Assembly: GCF_012273895.1 (NCBI RefSeq)
Contig: NC_052129.1
Coordinates: forward strand, 1,860,001 to 1,924,000
Direction of reading: 5' to 3'
From: Zerene cesonia
Lineage: Eukaryota; Arthropoda; Insecta; Lepidoptera; Pieridae
DNA length: 64,000 bases
Positions 46,366-56,604 of this stretch are shown piece after piece (the first letter of the stretch is position 1; each line of letters starts with the position of its first letter). Position numbers and translations under genes: made by a program. The notes beneath the pieces are model-generated. The model was not told the DNA's origin. It was given only the letters and a program-made list of their open reading frames with translations, and made no database searches.

Positions 46366-47039
46366 TTTTGAAAACGGAACGTTTTGGTTTCTGATGTAAT
46401 TGATGCGTAGTTCATGTTTCATTCAATTGTATATTTATTTTATATGTGAATTTTGTTTGGTTAATGAAGAGGTTAATGGTGAGTTTACTAGCTGTTCAAA
46501 CTACATCTCATACTTTCTTTGACTGTTTTTACCTATATTTATAATTCATTTGATATAAATTTCATTTGTAAATAATAGGACGACAATTGTTTTTTATTGG
46601 CTTCAAAATAATTTCATATTACGTTAGTTTCATATAATTTTGAGATAAAATCAATATATTTATTGTAAAATTGTGATATTACAATTCTTTTAAGACATAG
46701 ACTTTTAGGTACGTAACGAATAATGCAAACCTTGAAGAATCAGCCGCTAGTTTTAGTGTTCGGCTTTGTTCGCTGTTTTGAGATCAAAAGTAGCTTTATC
46801 GGTTATGTACCTACTTATATTAAATTAGTCGTAAACTTATATGAATTTTAGAATTACGGTGATACTCGATAGGCTAAGTTCAGATGAACGCGCGGCGCCG
46901 AGCGTCTCCGCGCGGTAGTAGTAGCATTCACATGACGGCCTTAATGTGTATATTAAATATTTAATTGTTTTTATATCGATTCAATATAGATAAAAAAAAT
47001 TGTAAGACCTAGATTTTCAATGATCTTAGTATAAACGTA
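46366..47039. other. Non-coding stretch
   Basis: A short CpG-rich block at about 46888-46925 (GAACGCGCGGCGCCGAGCGT). Otherwise AT-rich. Confidence 0.4.
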
Positions 47040-47248
47040 TAATACGCAAAGGTGACTATCTATTGGTGCACAGCCAGAACTATTGGACCGGTCTGGCTGA
47101 AATTTTGCATGCAAATAGCCCGTATGTTGTATGTATCCGCTGACAAAGGAATTTGATAAATTCTACACCCAAATGAATAAAATATAGGATAAATTTTTGT
47201 ACCATAAAACTTTTCCACCACGCAAGTGAAGCTGCGGGCAACAGCTAG
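47040..47248 (+). mobile_element. Helitron-like element, family G
   Basis: GTGCACAGCCAGAACTATTG, GCATGCAAATAGCCCG, GTATCCGCTGACAAAGG and AAGCTGCGGGCAACAGCTAG|T at the end. Confidence 0.6.
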
Positions 47249-47548
47249 TATTTAAAATGATGCTTATATAGCAAATTCAAACTCTAAAAGATATTTTTTA
47301 AACTCATCAACTGATCAAGGGGGGTGTCAGGACAAAAATGTCCCCCATCCCCCCGGGGGTGAGGGGGGCGTTTCTTTGTCGCGTTATCTATACAATTATT
47401 TGAAGAAACTCTCGCAAAAAGATAGGAACTGGACGCCAGTTGGGTGTTGCGACCGTCGCCTGTTGTTGTTGTTTTAATGTAGGGTAATTTCATTTTAATA
47501 TTTTTGTGCGTCATATTCTATTACAATACAGTATTAATAAAAATCACA
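47249..47548. other. Stretch with a C/G-run fold-back
   Basis: CCCATCCCCCCGGGGGTGAG at about 47344 is a near-perfect inverted repeat within a G/C-rich patch. Next to TGGACGCCAGTTGGG. Confidence 0.4.
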
Positions 47549-47736
47549 ACATATTGTAAAGGAAAGTTCTCTGTCTGACCCTGTGTCCCTATGTATGCTT
47601 ATATCTTTAAAACTACGCAACGGATTTTGATGGGCTTTTTTTAATAGATAGAGCCATTCAAGGGGAAGGTGTATATGTATAATAACATATATTTAACTAC
47701 TCCGAATTAACGCGTCCGAAGCCGCGGGCAAAAGCC
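47549..47736 (+). mobile_element. Helitron-like element, family A
   Basis: TTCTCTGTCTGACCCTGTGT, ACGCAACGGATTTTGATGGG, ATTCAAGGGGAAGGTG and GAAGCCGCGGGCAAAAGC; the last CTAG has decayed to CATA. Confidence 0.6.
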
Positions 47737-48045
47737 ATAACGGAACATGTGACTGGATTCTTATTAGGAAATAGTTAAATCTTATGATGCACACCTTCTA
47801 ATAAGACCTTACTTACTATATGGTGAAAATTTTATATAATGTTTCTTATATGTATTATAGATTCAATTGTACTTTAACCAATTGTCACAATTGCAGTTAA
47901 TAAACATAAAATTTTAAATGTTTATATCATCATATATCTTTCAGTTTTGTAAGCTATAAATAAATATGATTTCTAAATGTAATAACCATTAAGTGAATAA
48001 TGGACATACATTTAAAATATATAAAATATAATGTTCAATTTTATT
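47737..48045. other. AT-rich stretch
   Basis: Nothing recognised. Confidence 0.4.
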
Positions 48046-48250
48046 CCAGGCCACTAAATAGCAACAGCATCCACACCGGACGCCCTACAAAAACGATAGA
48101 AGGGGAGACGAAGCAAAAATGACGCACCAAATAAAATAAATACCCGACCAACGTAACTTGAGCCGTCGCCGCTTACGATGCAAACGAAACGGAATACAAC
48201 GCCGTTTTTCCAAGGGAACGCGGGGCTCTCGGCAAAATGGTCGAATTGTT
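48046..48250. promoter_or_regulatory. Islet with GCTCTCGGC..AAATGGT
   Basis: CACACCGGACGCCCTAC, GAGCCGTCGCCGCTTACG, AACGCCGTTTTTCC and GCTCTCGGCAAAATGGT (48225-48241), which matches 19882-19898. CpG-rich and non-repetitive otherwise. Confidence 0.35.
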
Positions 48251-48464
48251 ACTGTCTTGTACAGAAGAATCTCGAAGAAATATAACTTGGTATCTACCCT
48301 CCTTTATAGGTATATATTTTTTATACCTTTTGTTTAACGGAACTTTATTAAACTCGAACTGATAAACAATTTTGTAATAGAATTGAGTTGAGAGAAGAAA
48401 ATGTAGGGACGGATGGTTGATCAGAGGATTCTTTAGGATTAACAAACTTACGTTTGATTTAAAT

Positions 48465-48646
48465 CTTAATATATATATAAATCTCGTGTCACAATGTTTG
48501 TCCTCAATGGACTCGTAAACCACTTAACCGATTATAATAAAATTCGCACACCATGTGCAGTTCGATCCAACTTGAGAGATAGGATAGTTTATATTATTTC
48601 AATTGCGATAAATGACTACCCGGGCGGAGCCGGGGCGTGCAGCTAG
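48465..48646 (+). mobile_element. Helitron-like element, family H
   Basis: TCTCGTGTCACAATGTTTGT, CTTAACCGATTATAATAAAA, CCCGGGCGGAGCCGGGGCGT and GCAGCTAG|T at the end. The CCCGG.../CCGGG stem is a good 3' hairpin. Confidence 0.65.
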
Positions 48647-48689
48647 TAATTTATAATTCTCAAATTCACAATAATTTATGTATTCCTCA

Positions 48690-48866
48690 CACCTTATCTC
48701 CATTAATATTGTAGAGGAAATTTTCGTATTTTTATATGTTTTCACGCAAAAACCACAGGAACGATTTCACAATTTCTTTCACCTTTGGATATTATGTACG
48801 CAGTCCACGAGTACCATAGGCTATATACCTATTATCTATCACGGACGAATCCGGAACTTACCTAGT
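48690..48866 (+). mobile_element. Helitron-like fragment, family K
   Basis: ATTGTAGAGGAAATTTTCG, TTTTCACGCAAAAACCACAG, CACGGACGAATCCGGAAC and CTAG|T-like ACCTAGT near the end. Related to 63262. Confidence 0.45.
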
Positions 48867-49005
48867 ATCATTACAAACGTTTTAGATGTAAAAGTCATAT
48901 AAGCTGTTCTGTTGATTACAACAACAACTTACAAACAAACATAAACACTGAAATATTACATATACGAAGTTGTGAATAATAGTGTAGTTATATTATCAAC
49001 TTACC

Positions 49006-49198
49006 TTTCCCAGTCCTTTCCTTTATTCCTCTCATCAATCCTTTCCCATTCCCTTCCCAATTAAAGTCGGCAATCCATTTGAAGAGGCGAAAGGTCTGCT
49101 ATTGACCTTACGCCTCTCCAAATGTTCATGGGCGGTGGTAGCGCTTACCATCAGGCGACCCACCAGCTCCATTGCCGACTATGACATAAAAAAAAAAA
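49006..49198 (+). mobile_element. PolyA-tailed retroelement P, 5' truncated
   Basis: Begins within TTTCCCAGTCCTTTCCTTTA, continues AAGTCGGCAATCCATTTG, GACCTTACGCCTCTCC, AGCTCCATTGCCGACTATGA and ends CATA followed by A-run. Missing the 5' GTCGAGCACGC part, as in incomplete reverse transcription. Confidence 0.7.
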
Positions 49199-49314
49199 AA
49201 TTATCAACTGTGTAACCACAGATAATATAACAATGAAGTAATTCTTTACTATACTATAATCCATTTAAATACAATCAAATAACACAATGTTTTCTTTATA
49301 TATATTGTAAAATC

Positions 49315-49502
49315 TCTTCTCTATATGTATAAAATTCCCGTGTCACAATGTTATTTACCATATTCCTCCGAAACGGCTAGAGCGATTCTCATGAAATTTT
49401 GTGTGCATATCGGGTAGGTCTGAGAATCGGCTAACATCTATTTTTCATATCCCTAAATGATAAAGTAAGGCAGCGTATGCCGGGTATGTATGGGTCGGCT
49501 AG
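49315..49502 (+). mobile_element. Helitron-like element, family I
   Basis: AAATTCCCGTGTCACAATG, CCTCCGAAACGGCTAGAGCG, GAGAATCGGCTAACATCTAT and CCGGGTATG...GGCTAG|T. Same words at 59531. Confidence 0.6.
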
Positions 49503-49564
49503 TAATAATATATTTTTAAAAGTAGGTGGGTAGTTTTCAGTTATTATTGGATTGTTAAGGCTGG

Positions 49565-49800
49565 GCTAAGGAAAAAGAGTTTTAGGCTCAGTAAATTTGG
49601 AACAATACAAAATAAAATCATATTTACTTTTTAACAAAAAACTAAAACACCTTCAAATTGAAACTAGACTGTCTGAATGGGACCACATGAGAGGCACCAG
49701 CTTTAAATTAAAAATAGAATCACAAAAATCGCTTCAGCCAGTGAAAAGTAATGAGTTAAACACAAAAAAATACAGTGGAATTATTGATCTCCTTTTCTGA
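49565..49800 (+). repeat. Interspersed repeat Q
   Basis: GAATGGGACCACATGAGAGG, AGAATCACAAAAATCGCTTC, AGCCAGTGAAAAGTAATGAG and TTGATCTCCTTTT. An open frame of 67 codons inside is a by-product. Confidence 0.5.
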
Positions 49801-50245
49801 ATTTAATTGTAAATTGAATTAGTTAAAGTGCATAGTGTTAAAAATATTTAGGACCTAGGACATCCGCGATACACTAAAACAATTCACGTAGGTACAAAGC
49901 GGTGACGAAATTACATAAAATCGCTATTTAGAAAATTCCCACGAAAATATTATCAAAATTTATATAATCTACCAGTTATCGAAATATGTCTCGACTCTCA
50001 CAAACAACAGAAGGAAAAAATTATCTCCCATTTAAATTAGGGTACATATTAAATGCGTTTGCCAATAAAGAGTCCAGTATTAGACCTGCAATGAAGGCGT
50101 TCGTAATTTCCTATCCGACTGACAATTTCCTTCGCTTGCCCGATTTTAATATAAAACGAGAAAAAACAGACTCCTGAATCGTCACGATGGAATTACAAGG
50201 ATATGACTATATAGTCTGTTGGTTTTTAAAATAATGTATATATCC
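49801..50245. other. Unassigned stretch
   Basis: A 63-codon frame at 49986-50177 reads through moderately GC-balanced DNA without a recognisable domain. No repeat recognised. Confidence 0.35.
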
Positions 50246-50400
50246 TATTTATGTTATAAATGCGAAAGTTTGTAAGTGTAGATGAACGGATGGATGTATG
50301 TTTGATACCTCTTAACACGAAAACAGCTTATCGTTTCTGTCATACAGAAACGATAAGCTGTTTTCAAAATCTCATGATTTGGTACTGCGGTCTTTCACAC
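50246..50400 (+). mobile_element. Helitron-like 5' fragment with a perfect fold-back
   Basis: TATGTTATAAATGCGAAAG and GGATGGATGTATGTTTG are Lep1-variant words. Then 50319-50339 and 50345-50365 are exact 21-bp inverted copies around a TCATA loop. Beyond it GATTTGGTAC follows, as in related elements. The 3' CTAG end is missing. Confidence 0.65.
50319..50365. repeat. Perfect 21-bp inverted repeat, 5-nt loop
   Basis: Arms 50319-50339 (GAAAACAGCTTATCG...) and 50345-50365 (CAGAAACGATAAGC...), all 21 positions paired. Lies within a transposon fragment. Confidence 0.95.
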
Positions 50401-50680
50401 TTATGTCACGGTTAAACTGCTAAAGCGATTTAAATGTAATTAGGCATTGAAACAGTTGAATGTCTGGAACAGCATTTTCTCGATTGCAATGTTTCAAAAA
50501 TTATATGACGATTTAGCAAATAACAAGTATAGATTTAAACTTATAAATCATTCTAATTATTACTTTATATCACGGATTATGCGGTTGTTGTTATAATTCG
50601 TTTACTTTACTGTACATTCTGTCTCTAAATTATATCATAACCAAGATGATCAAATCGAAAATCTTCTAATTGAAATAAAT

Positions 50681-50860
50681 TGCTGTTCGTTAGTCTCGCT
50701 TACACTCGAAAATGGCTGGGCCGATTTTGATAATTTTGGTTTTGATGCATTTATATAGTCTATAATAAGTATAGTCCAGGGAAGGTTCAAAAGGTAAAAA
50801 ATACGGATAAATGTTTCAAAAAAGGTCAATGGCGTTCCCGAAGTCTGCCGGATCAGCTAG
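50681..50860 (+). mobile_element. Helitron-like element, family J
   Basis: TTAGTCTCGCTTACACTCG, GGGCCGATTTTGATAATTTT, CCAGGGAAGGTTCAAAAGG and GCCGGATCAGCTAG|T end. Partial relative near 38212. Confidence 0.55.
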
Positions 50861-50962
50861 TTATATATATAATTATTTATCCGTGAAATGACTATTCATC
50901 AACACGGTCATAATAAATCTAAGTAACTAGTCAAAATAATGTTAAATTAGATGTTGAAGGAT

Positions 50963-51050
50963 ACTAATATTGTATACAATAGCGAGGGTATAAAGTTCTA
51001 TTAGATATTAATAGAGGCACTAATATTGTATACGATAGCGAGGGCATATC
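50963..51050. repeat. Tandem 56-bp duplication
   Basis: ACTAATATTGTATACAATAG at 50963 recurs as ACTAATATTGTATACGATAG at 51019, followed by CGAGGG in both. Confidence 0.75.
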
Positions 51051-51069
51051 CACAATATCTTACTTGGCA

Positions 51070-51120
51070 AAGGCTCTGGCGAGAGAAAGGCGCCCCCTCC
51101 CCCCGCCCCCGCTGTTTTAT
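51070..51120. promoter_or_regulatory. GAGA-type and C-rich islet
   Basis: GCGAGAGAAAGGCG (51079-51092) matches 13 of 14 with GCGAGAGAGAGGCG at 46213, and runs into GCGCCCCCTCC and a C-rich tract. Confidence 0.3.
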
Positions 51121-51685
51121 AAGACTCCGTTTTATTTCACTCAGCATTGTTTTTTGTAAAATCACTCAAGTTTAATGAGAACAATGTTTTTGGGGGGAAA
51201 TGCTTTGATGCTTATCCTTAGTGGATGATGGAAGCTGCTCCCAGAGATTCCCTGTATACATACTAAGAGTAGACGATTTTTTAAAGGTTTTTTGAACTTG
51301 CGTGCTATTTATGATATGTGATATTAAAATAATACAAAAGTTTGTTATTTCTTGTTTTACTCTGAAATGATAATAAGGATTAATAAGGTCTCTTTTTTAA
51401 GTAATATGGTGTTCAGAGGATTGAAGGAAAAGAAATGATTTCTCATTTAATAAAGCATTTGAATACTATGGAACTAAAAATTAAATATGACGTGCTCATC
51501 CTATAGTTTCAAAGAGAACCGTTAACTGCAGTGACTAGCTTTCGAAATTAAATGCTTTTTAAAAGCATAGGTTAAAAAATCATTCTCAACTATTTATTTA
51601 TTTAAAAACACATGATCTTTTTTTATGATGATATTATACCATCTCCATAAGCCTATATGAAGTTATGAAATAGCATAAGACTGTT
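51121..51685. other. AT-rich stretch
   Basis: Nothing recognised. Confidence 0.4.
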
Positions 51686-51689
51686 GGAT

Positions 51690-51757
51690 ATGCACGTGAT
51701 CTTAAATGCTTTAGGCTATCGATGTACCACGAGTGAAGGCGGGGCTGATCGCTAGTC
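51690..51757 (+). mobile_element. Helitron-like family B 3' end
   Basis: TATGCACGTGATCTTAAATG, TACCACGAGTGAAGGCGGGG and CTGATCGCTAG|T. Confidence 0.45.
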
Positions 51758-51806
51758 GTTGAATAAGTAATTTAACTTGCAAGCTTTACAGAATATATTA
51801 ATGAGT

Positions 51807-51866
51807 ACCGTAGCAACTACTTGCTACGGTTAGGCAAGAAACGCGGGTTCGAATCCCGCCCCGTGA
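51807..51866 (+). pseudogene. tRNA-like T arm behind a 10-bp hairpin
   Basis: ACCGTAGCAA-CTAC-TTGCTACGGT (51807-51830) is perfect. Then GCGGG-TTCGAAT-CCCGC (51843-51859), a perfect tRNA T arm with a B box. No acceptor or D arm is found, so a SINE head or tRNA remnant. Confidence 0.5.
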
Positions 51867-51869
51867 TCG

Positions 51870-52495
51870 AATTTTTTCTATTCTTTCAAAAAATTTCTCA
51901 TTTATAAAGCATTTCAATGCTATAAAACTAAAAAAAAGAACCATTTTCAAGAGTTTAAAAGGTAGTAATGTGGTCTGGAATTAAAGTTCTTTTTTTCGTT
52001 TTGAATATAGACTAAATTAACTCAGAAAAGCATTTATAATTTTTATACAAAGAGGTATGGTACTTGTGTGTGTATAATTCCTCAATTGAATAATGGGGTT
52101 AGAACATTGTGCTTCACTAACTACTACAAATATATTTCTAGTTTCATCAATATCGATAAAGTGAAACAAAAACATCGTAAAGTCTATTTATATTTCCTTT
52201 GTTATTGATTTGTGATTCATAAGTGTTATAGCTAAGTATAGAATAAGTTATTCCAAGTTGAAATTAAAGTCGCATACTAGCACTATAAGTAAGGTAGTCT
52301 ACATGATGAAGGAGGACCTTTGGTGTGAAATCAAAACTATATTTGAAAAAAAAAAATCAATGATTTGTAAAGAGATGTACAAATATTTTTCAAGATATTC
52401 ATATTAATGTCCATGATATATATTTCTTTTTATTTTTTAAGTTGATTTATATTTTTTTTCAACTTTTCCTTATAATAAATGATTAATAATAAATA
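51870..52495. other. AT-rich stretch
   Basis: Nothing recognised. Confidence 0.4.
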
Positions 52496-52655
52496 TATTT
52501 ATGTACGTTTGTTACTCTTTCACGCAAAAACCACTAAACGGATTTTTATGAGATCCGTCAGAGATGTACATAGTTTTTGTGCCAGAACCACGTACAGAAA
52601 CTAGATTTTGTCCACGTGTGCAACCGAAGGACGCACCTAATCTTTCTACATTTAA
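52496..52655 (+). mobile_element. Degenerate Helitron-like fragment
   Basis: GTTTGTTACTCTTTCACGCA, AACCACTAAACGGATTTTTA and CCACGTGTGCAACCGAAGG. The 3' CTAG end is lost. Confidence 0.4.
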
Positions 52656-52779
52656 TATTTACATCTTATATAATCTCTACAGGAAAATTTAAATGAATAA
52701 CTTATTATGACATTGAGGAACAGATATATCAATATAGGGTTATTAAGTTCTTATAAAAGAAAAGTTAAAAAAAAGCAGT

Positions 52780-53008
52780 GTTGGCTCAGTGGTGAGGACC
52801 TCGGACTTTAAAATCGATAAGTCGGGGTTCGAGACCGGGCGAAGGAAATAAATTAATTTTTCAATTTATCTGCGCATGTAGATAACATCACCACTGCTTA
52901 AACGGTGAAGGAAAACACCGTGAGTAAACCGGCATGTCCAGGAATTAAAAGTTCGACGGCATGTGACATCTGCCAACCCGCACTTGGCCAGCGTGGTGGA
53001 TTATGGAA
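52780..53008 (+). mobile_element. tRNA-derived SINE with head (Metulj-like), 3' truncated
   Basis: tRNA-like head with GGCTCAGTGGTGAGGACCTC and GTCGGGGTTCGAGACCGGGC (B box), then CACTGCTTAAACGGTGAAGG, CCGGCATGTCCAGGAATTAA, GCCAACCCGCACTTGGCCAG and CGTGGTGGATTATGG. The usual 3' part (GGCCTGTGTCCCAGCAGTGG) is missing. It shows that head and body belong to one element. Confidence 0.75.
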
Positions 53009-53421
53009 GATGGTGAAGTTCTTATATTTGATATCATGTTATAAGATTTTAAAACTCCTATACGTAAAGACTACTTATGTGTTTGTAGGATTATTCATTA
53101 TTATTTATTGATCCATTGAAATAAATCAACAAATGATATTCATAAGTTATTAATGAATTAATGGCTCATGCTTTGGAGAAACTCATCAAATTAATGTTGT
53201 TATATGAAAAATAATGTAGATACTAGGTTTCTAATAGAGATTCCTAGTACCTGGTTTTAATAACAACTAGATGCCAGGGGACTTGATGAATTATGCTGCC
53301 TCATGAATGTTATAACAATGACTTTTTTCTAGTGAATTTTACTGATATTTCAATAGCAATTCTGTTGGTAATTGAGACAAATCCATTAAAGTATACGCTG
53401 TGTATTTGAGTTTTATAAAGA
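53009..53421. other. AT-rich stretch
   Basis: AGATTCCTAGTACCTGGTTT near 53237 echoes CCTAGTACCTGG near 11892. No gene. Confidence 0.35.
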
Positions 53422-53490
53422 ACTAGCTGCGCCCCGCGGTTTCACCCGCGTAAGTCCGTATCCCGTAGGAATATCGGGATAAAAAATAGA
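53422..53490 (-). mobile_element. Lep1-type mini-Helitron, cut by gap
   Basis: A|CTAGCTGCGCCCCGCGGTTT, CACCCGCGTAAGTCCGTATC, CCGTAGGAATATCGGGATAA, then N. The remaining ~130 bp would lie in the gap. Confidence 0.8.
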
Positions 53491-54490
53491 NNNNNNNNNN
53501 NNNNNNNNNNNNNNNNNNNNNNNNNNNNNNNNNNNNNNNNNNNNNNNNNNNNNNNNNNNNNNNNNNNNNNNNNNNNNNNNNNNNNNNNNNNNNNNNNNNN
53601 NNNNNNNNNNNNNNNNNNNNNNNNNNNNNNNNNNNNNNNNNNNNNNNNNNNNNNNNNNNNNNNNNNNNNNNNNNNNNNNNNNNNNNNNNNNNNNNNNNNN
53701 NNNNNNNNNNNNNNNNNNNNNNNNNNNNNNNNNNNNNNNNNNNNNNNNNNNNNNNNNNNNNNNNNNNNNNNNNNNNNNNNNNNNNNNNNNNNNNNNNNNN
53801 NNNNNNNNNNNNNNNNNNNNNNNNNNNNNNNNNNNNNNNNNNNNNNNNNNNNNNNNNNNNNNNNNNNNNNNNNNNNNNNNNNNNNNNNNNNNNNNNNNNN
53901 NNNNNNNNNNNNNNNNNNNNNNNNNNNNNNNNNNNNNNNNNNNNNNNNNNNNNNNNNNNNNNNNNNNNNNNNNNNNNNNNNNNNNNNNNNNNNNNNNNNN
54001 NNNNNNNNNNNNNNNNNNNNNNNNNNNNNNNNNNNNNNNNNNNNNNNNNNNNNNNNNNNNNNNNNNNNNNNNNNNNNNNNNNNNNNNNNNNNNNNNNNNN
54101 NNNNNNNNNNNNNNNNNNNNNNNNNNNNNNNNNNNNNNNNNNNNNNNNNNNNNNNNNNNNNNNNNNNNNNNNNNNNNNNNNNNNNNNNNNNNNNNNNNNN
54201 NNNNNNNNNNNNNNNNNNNNNNNNNNNNNNNNNNNNNNNNNNNNNNNNNNNNNNNNNNNNNNNNNNNNNNNNNNNNNNNNNNNNNNNNNNNNNNNNNNNN
54301 NNNNNNNNNNNNNNNNNNNNNNNNNNNNNNNNNNNNNNNNNNNNNNNNNNNNNNNNNNNNNNNNNNNNNNNNNNNNNNNNNNNNNNNNNNNNNNNNNNNN
54401 NNNNNNNNNNNNNNNNNNNNNNNNNNNNNNNNNNNNNNNNNNNNNNNNNNNNNNNNNNNNNNNNNNNNNNNNNNNNNNNNNNNNNNNNNN
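53491..54490. other. Assembly gap (1000 N)
   Basis: Exactly 1000 N; starts inside a mini-Helitron. Confidence 0.99.
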
Positions 54491-55542
54491 AAGCGATAAG
54501 GAATAGGAAAGGCTTTTGGTTAAATTTAAATTAAATATAATACTTTAAATTGGATCAATATTTGTATGATAACATAAGAAATACTATAGTCTTGTAAAAT
54601 TCTCTCGTTTGAGACGAAAAATTATATTTTCAATAAAATTGACCCAAAATTCTCAGTACGTCAAATTGTCAATGTCATAAATAAATAAACAATATTGATT
54701 ATTGTTATGTCATTGATATGTTTATTTTGAGTTATGACTGTTGAGTAAATTAATTTAAAATGAATTTATTCCTTAAAAATGTAATACGTACGTACGTTTG
54801 TAGTCGTTCAGTAATATTATATAACAGGATAATGAGTATTTCAAGAGATTTTGATGAGTGTGCGCAATATTGATAAGTTGATTCCAATAAGTAAAAAAAA
54901 TCAAGCGAGCTTCTCATATTTCTTTATAATATTTAAAAGAAGAATACAGTCTACGACACACGCTGTGAATAAACAAGTGAAAACCAATAAAAACAGAAAG
55001 TATCAATGGGAAAGAACAAAAGTTGGATTCATTTGAAAGGAAATCCCCAGGGAAATATATAATGTAATACTTCAAATTGTGAAATGATCCTCCCAGAAAT
55101 GTATCCTAAATGACTTATTTGTGAATGAAAATTTAGAATTATAAAATTGATAAAATTATTACCCAATAATCATTGTTTCATTTTATTTTATTACATATGT
55201 ATATTGTAAGTAAAAATAAATATTATGTCTCAAAAGTAAATGTATTGAATACCTTTTACATTTCTTGCTGCTTCTTGAAACAAAAAAAACAAAAAGATAG
55301 AAAAATTATTATGGAATCTTGGCTTCCAGTGAAAAGGTAGTGCCAACCAATAATATTTTATATGAAAATAAAATTAAACAAAACCCTTTGATGCTGATCA
55401 ATATACCTGTATCAACCAGAAATCTATTGATAACAGTATTAATGAGCTTGGGTCTTTTAAATAATTCACAGATTTAAAGAAATACAATAAATTGAGTCAC
55501 ACAATTATTTCAGTTGTTTTATTTTTAGATGAATCAATAACT
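54491..55542. other. AT-rich non-coding stretch between gaps
   Basis: No gene. ACGTACGTACG near 54787 is a short alternating run. Short frame at 54851-55036 has no domain. Confidence 0.4.
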
Positions 55543-56542
55543 NNNNNNNNNNNNNNNNNNNNNNNNNNNNNNNNNNNNNNNNNNNNNNNNNNNNNNNNNN
55601 NNNNNNNNNNNNNNNNNNNNNNNNNNNNNNNNNNNNNNNNNNNNNNNNNNNNNNNNNNNNNNNNNNNNNNNNNNNNNNNNNNNNNNNNNNNNNNNNNNNN
55701 NNNNNNNNNNNNNNNNNNNNNNNNNNNNNNNNNNNNNNNNNNNNNNNNNNNNNNNNNNNNNNNNNNNNNNNNNNNNNNNNNNNNNNNNNNNNNNNNNNNN
55801 NNNNNNNNNNNNNNNNNNNNNNNNNNNNNNNNNNNNNNNNNNNNNNNNNNNNNNNNNNNNNNNNNNNNNNNNNNNNNNNNNNNNNNNNNNNNNNNNNNNN
55901 NNNNNNNNNNNNNNNNNNNNNNNNNNNNNNNNNNNNNNNNNNNNNNNNNNNNNNNNNNNNNNNNNNNNNNNNNNNNNNNNNNNNNNNNNNNNNNNNNNNN
56001 NNNNNNNNNNNNNNNNNNNNNNNNNNNNNNNNNNNNNNNNNNNNNNNNNNNNNNNNNNNNNNNNNNNNNNNNNNNNNNNNNNNNNNNNNNNNNNNNNNNN
56101 NNNNNNNNNNNNNNNNNNNNNNNNNNNNNNNNNNNNNNNNNNNNNNNNNNNNNNNNNNNNNNNNNNNNNNNNNNNNNNNNNNNNNNNNNNNNNNNNNNNN
56201 NNNNNNNNNNNNNNNNNNNNNNNNNNNNNNNNNNNNNNNNNNNNNNNNNNNNNNNNNNNNNNNNNNNNNNNNNNNNNNNNNNNNNNNNNNNNNNNNNNNN
56301 NNNNNNNNNNNNNNNNNNNNNNNNNNNNNNNNNNNNNNNNNNNNNNNNNNNNNNNNNNNNNNNNNNNNNNNNNNNNNNNNNNNNNNNNNNNNNNNNNNNN
56401 NNNNNNNNNNNNNNNNNNNNNNNNNNNNNNNNNNNNNNNNNNNNNNNNNNNNNNNNNNNNNNNNNNNNNNNNNNNNNNNNNNNNNNNNNNNNNNNNNNNN
56501 NNNNNNNNNNNNNNNNNNNNNNNNNNNNNNNNNNNNNNNNNN
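55543..56542. other. Assembly gap (1000 N)
   Basis: Exactly 1000 N; apparent long frames across it are artefacts of N. Confidence 0.99.
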
Positions 56543-56604
56543 ATACTGGTCCACGCAAAAATCCACGCGGGCTGCTTGCAGCCCGCGCACCGCGCACCAG
56601 CTAG
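56543..56604 (+). mobile_element. Helitron 3' terminus after the gap
   Basis: CGCGGGCTGC-TT-GCAGCCCGCG (56566-56587) is a perfect 10-bp hairpin; 13 nt later CTAG (56601-56604) is followed by T. This is the textbook Helitron end. The body is hidden in the gap, so an autonomous element cannot be excluded. Confidence 0.75.

Noticed and set aside
48173..48523. 116-codon minus-strand frame as a gene
   Set aside because: Crosses from a GC-rich islet into a Helitron-like element; no domain.
55492..56604. Long open frames on both strands (360-370 codons)
   Set aside because: They are almost wholly N; only a few real codons at each end.
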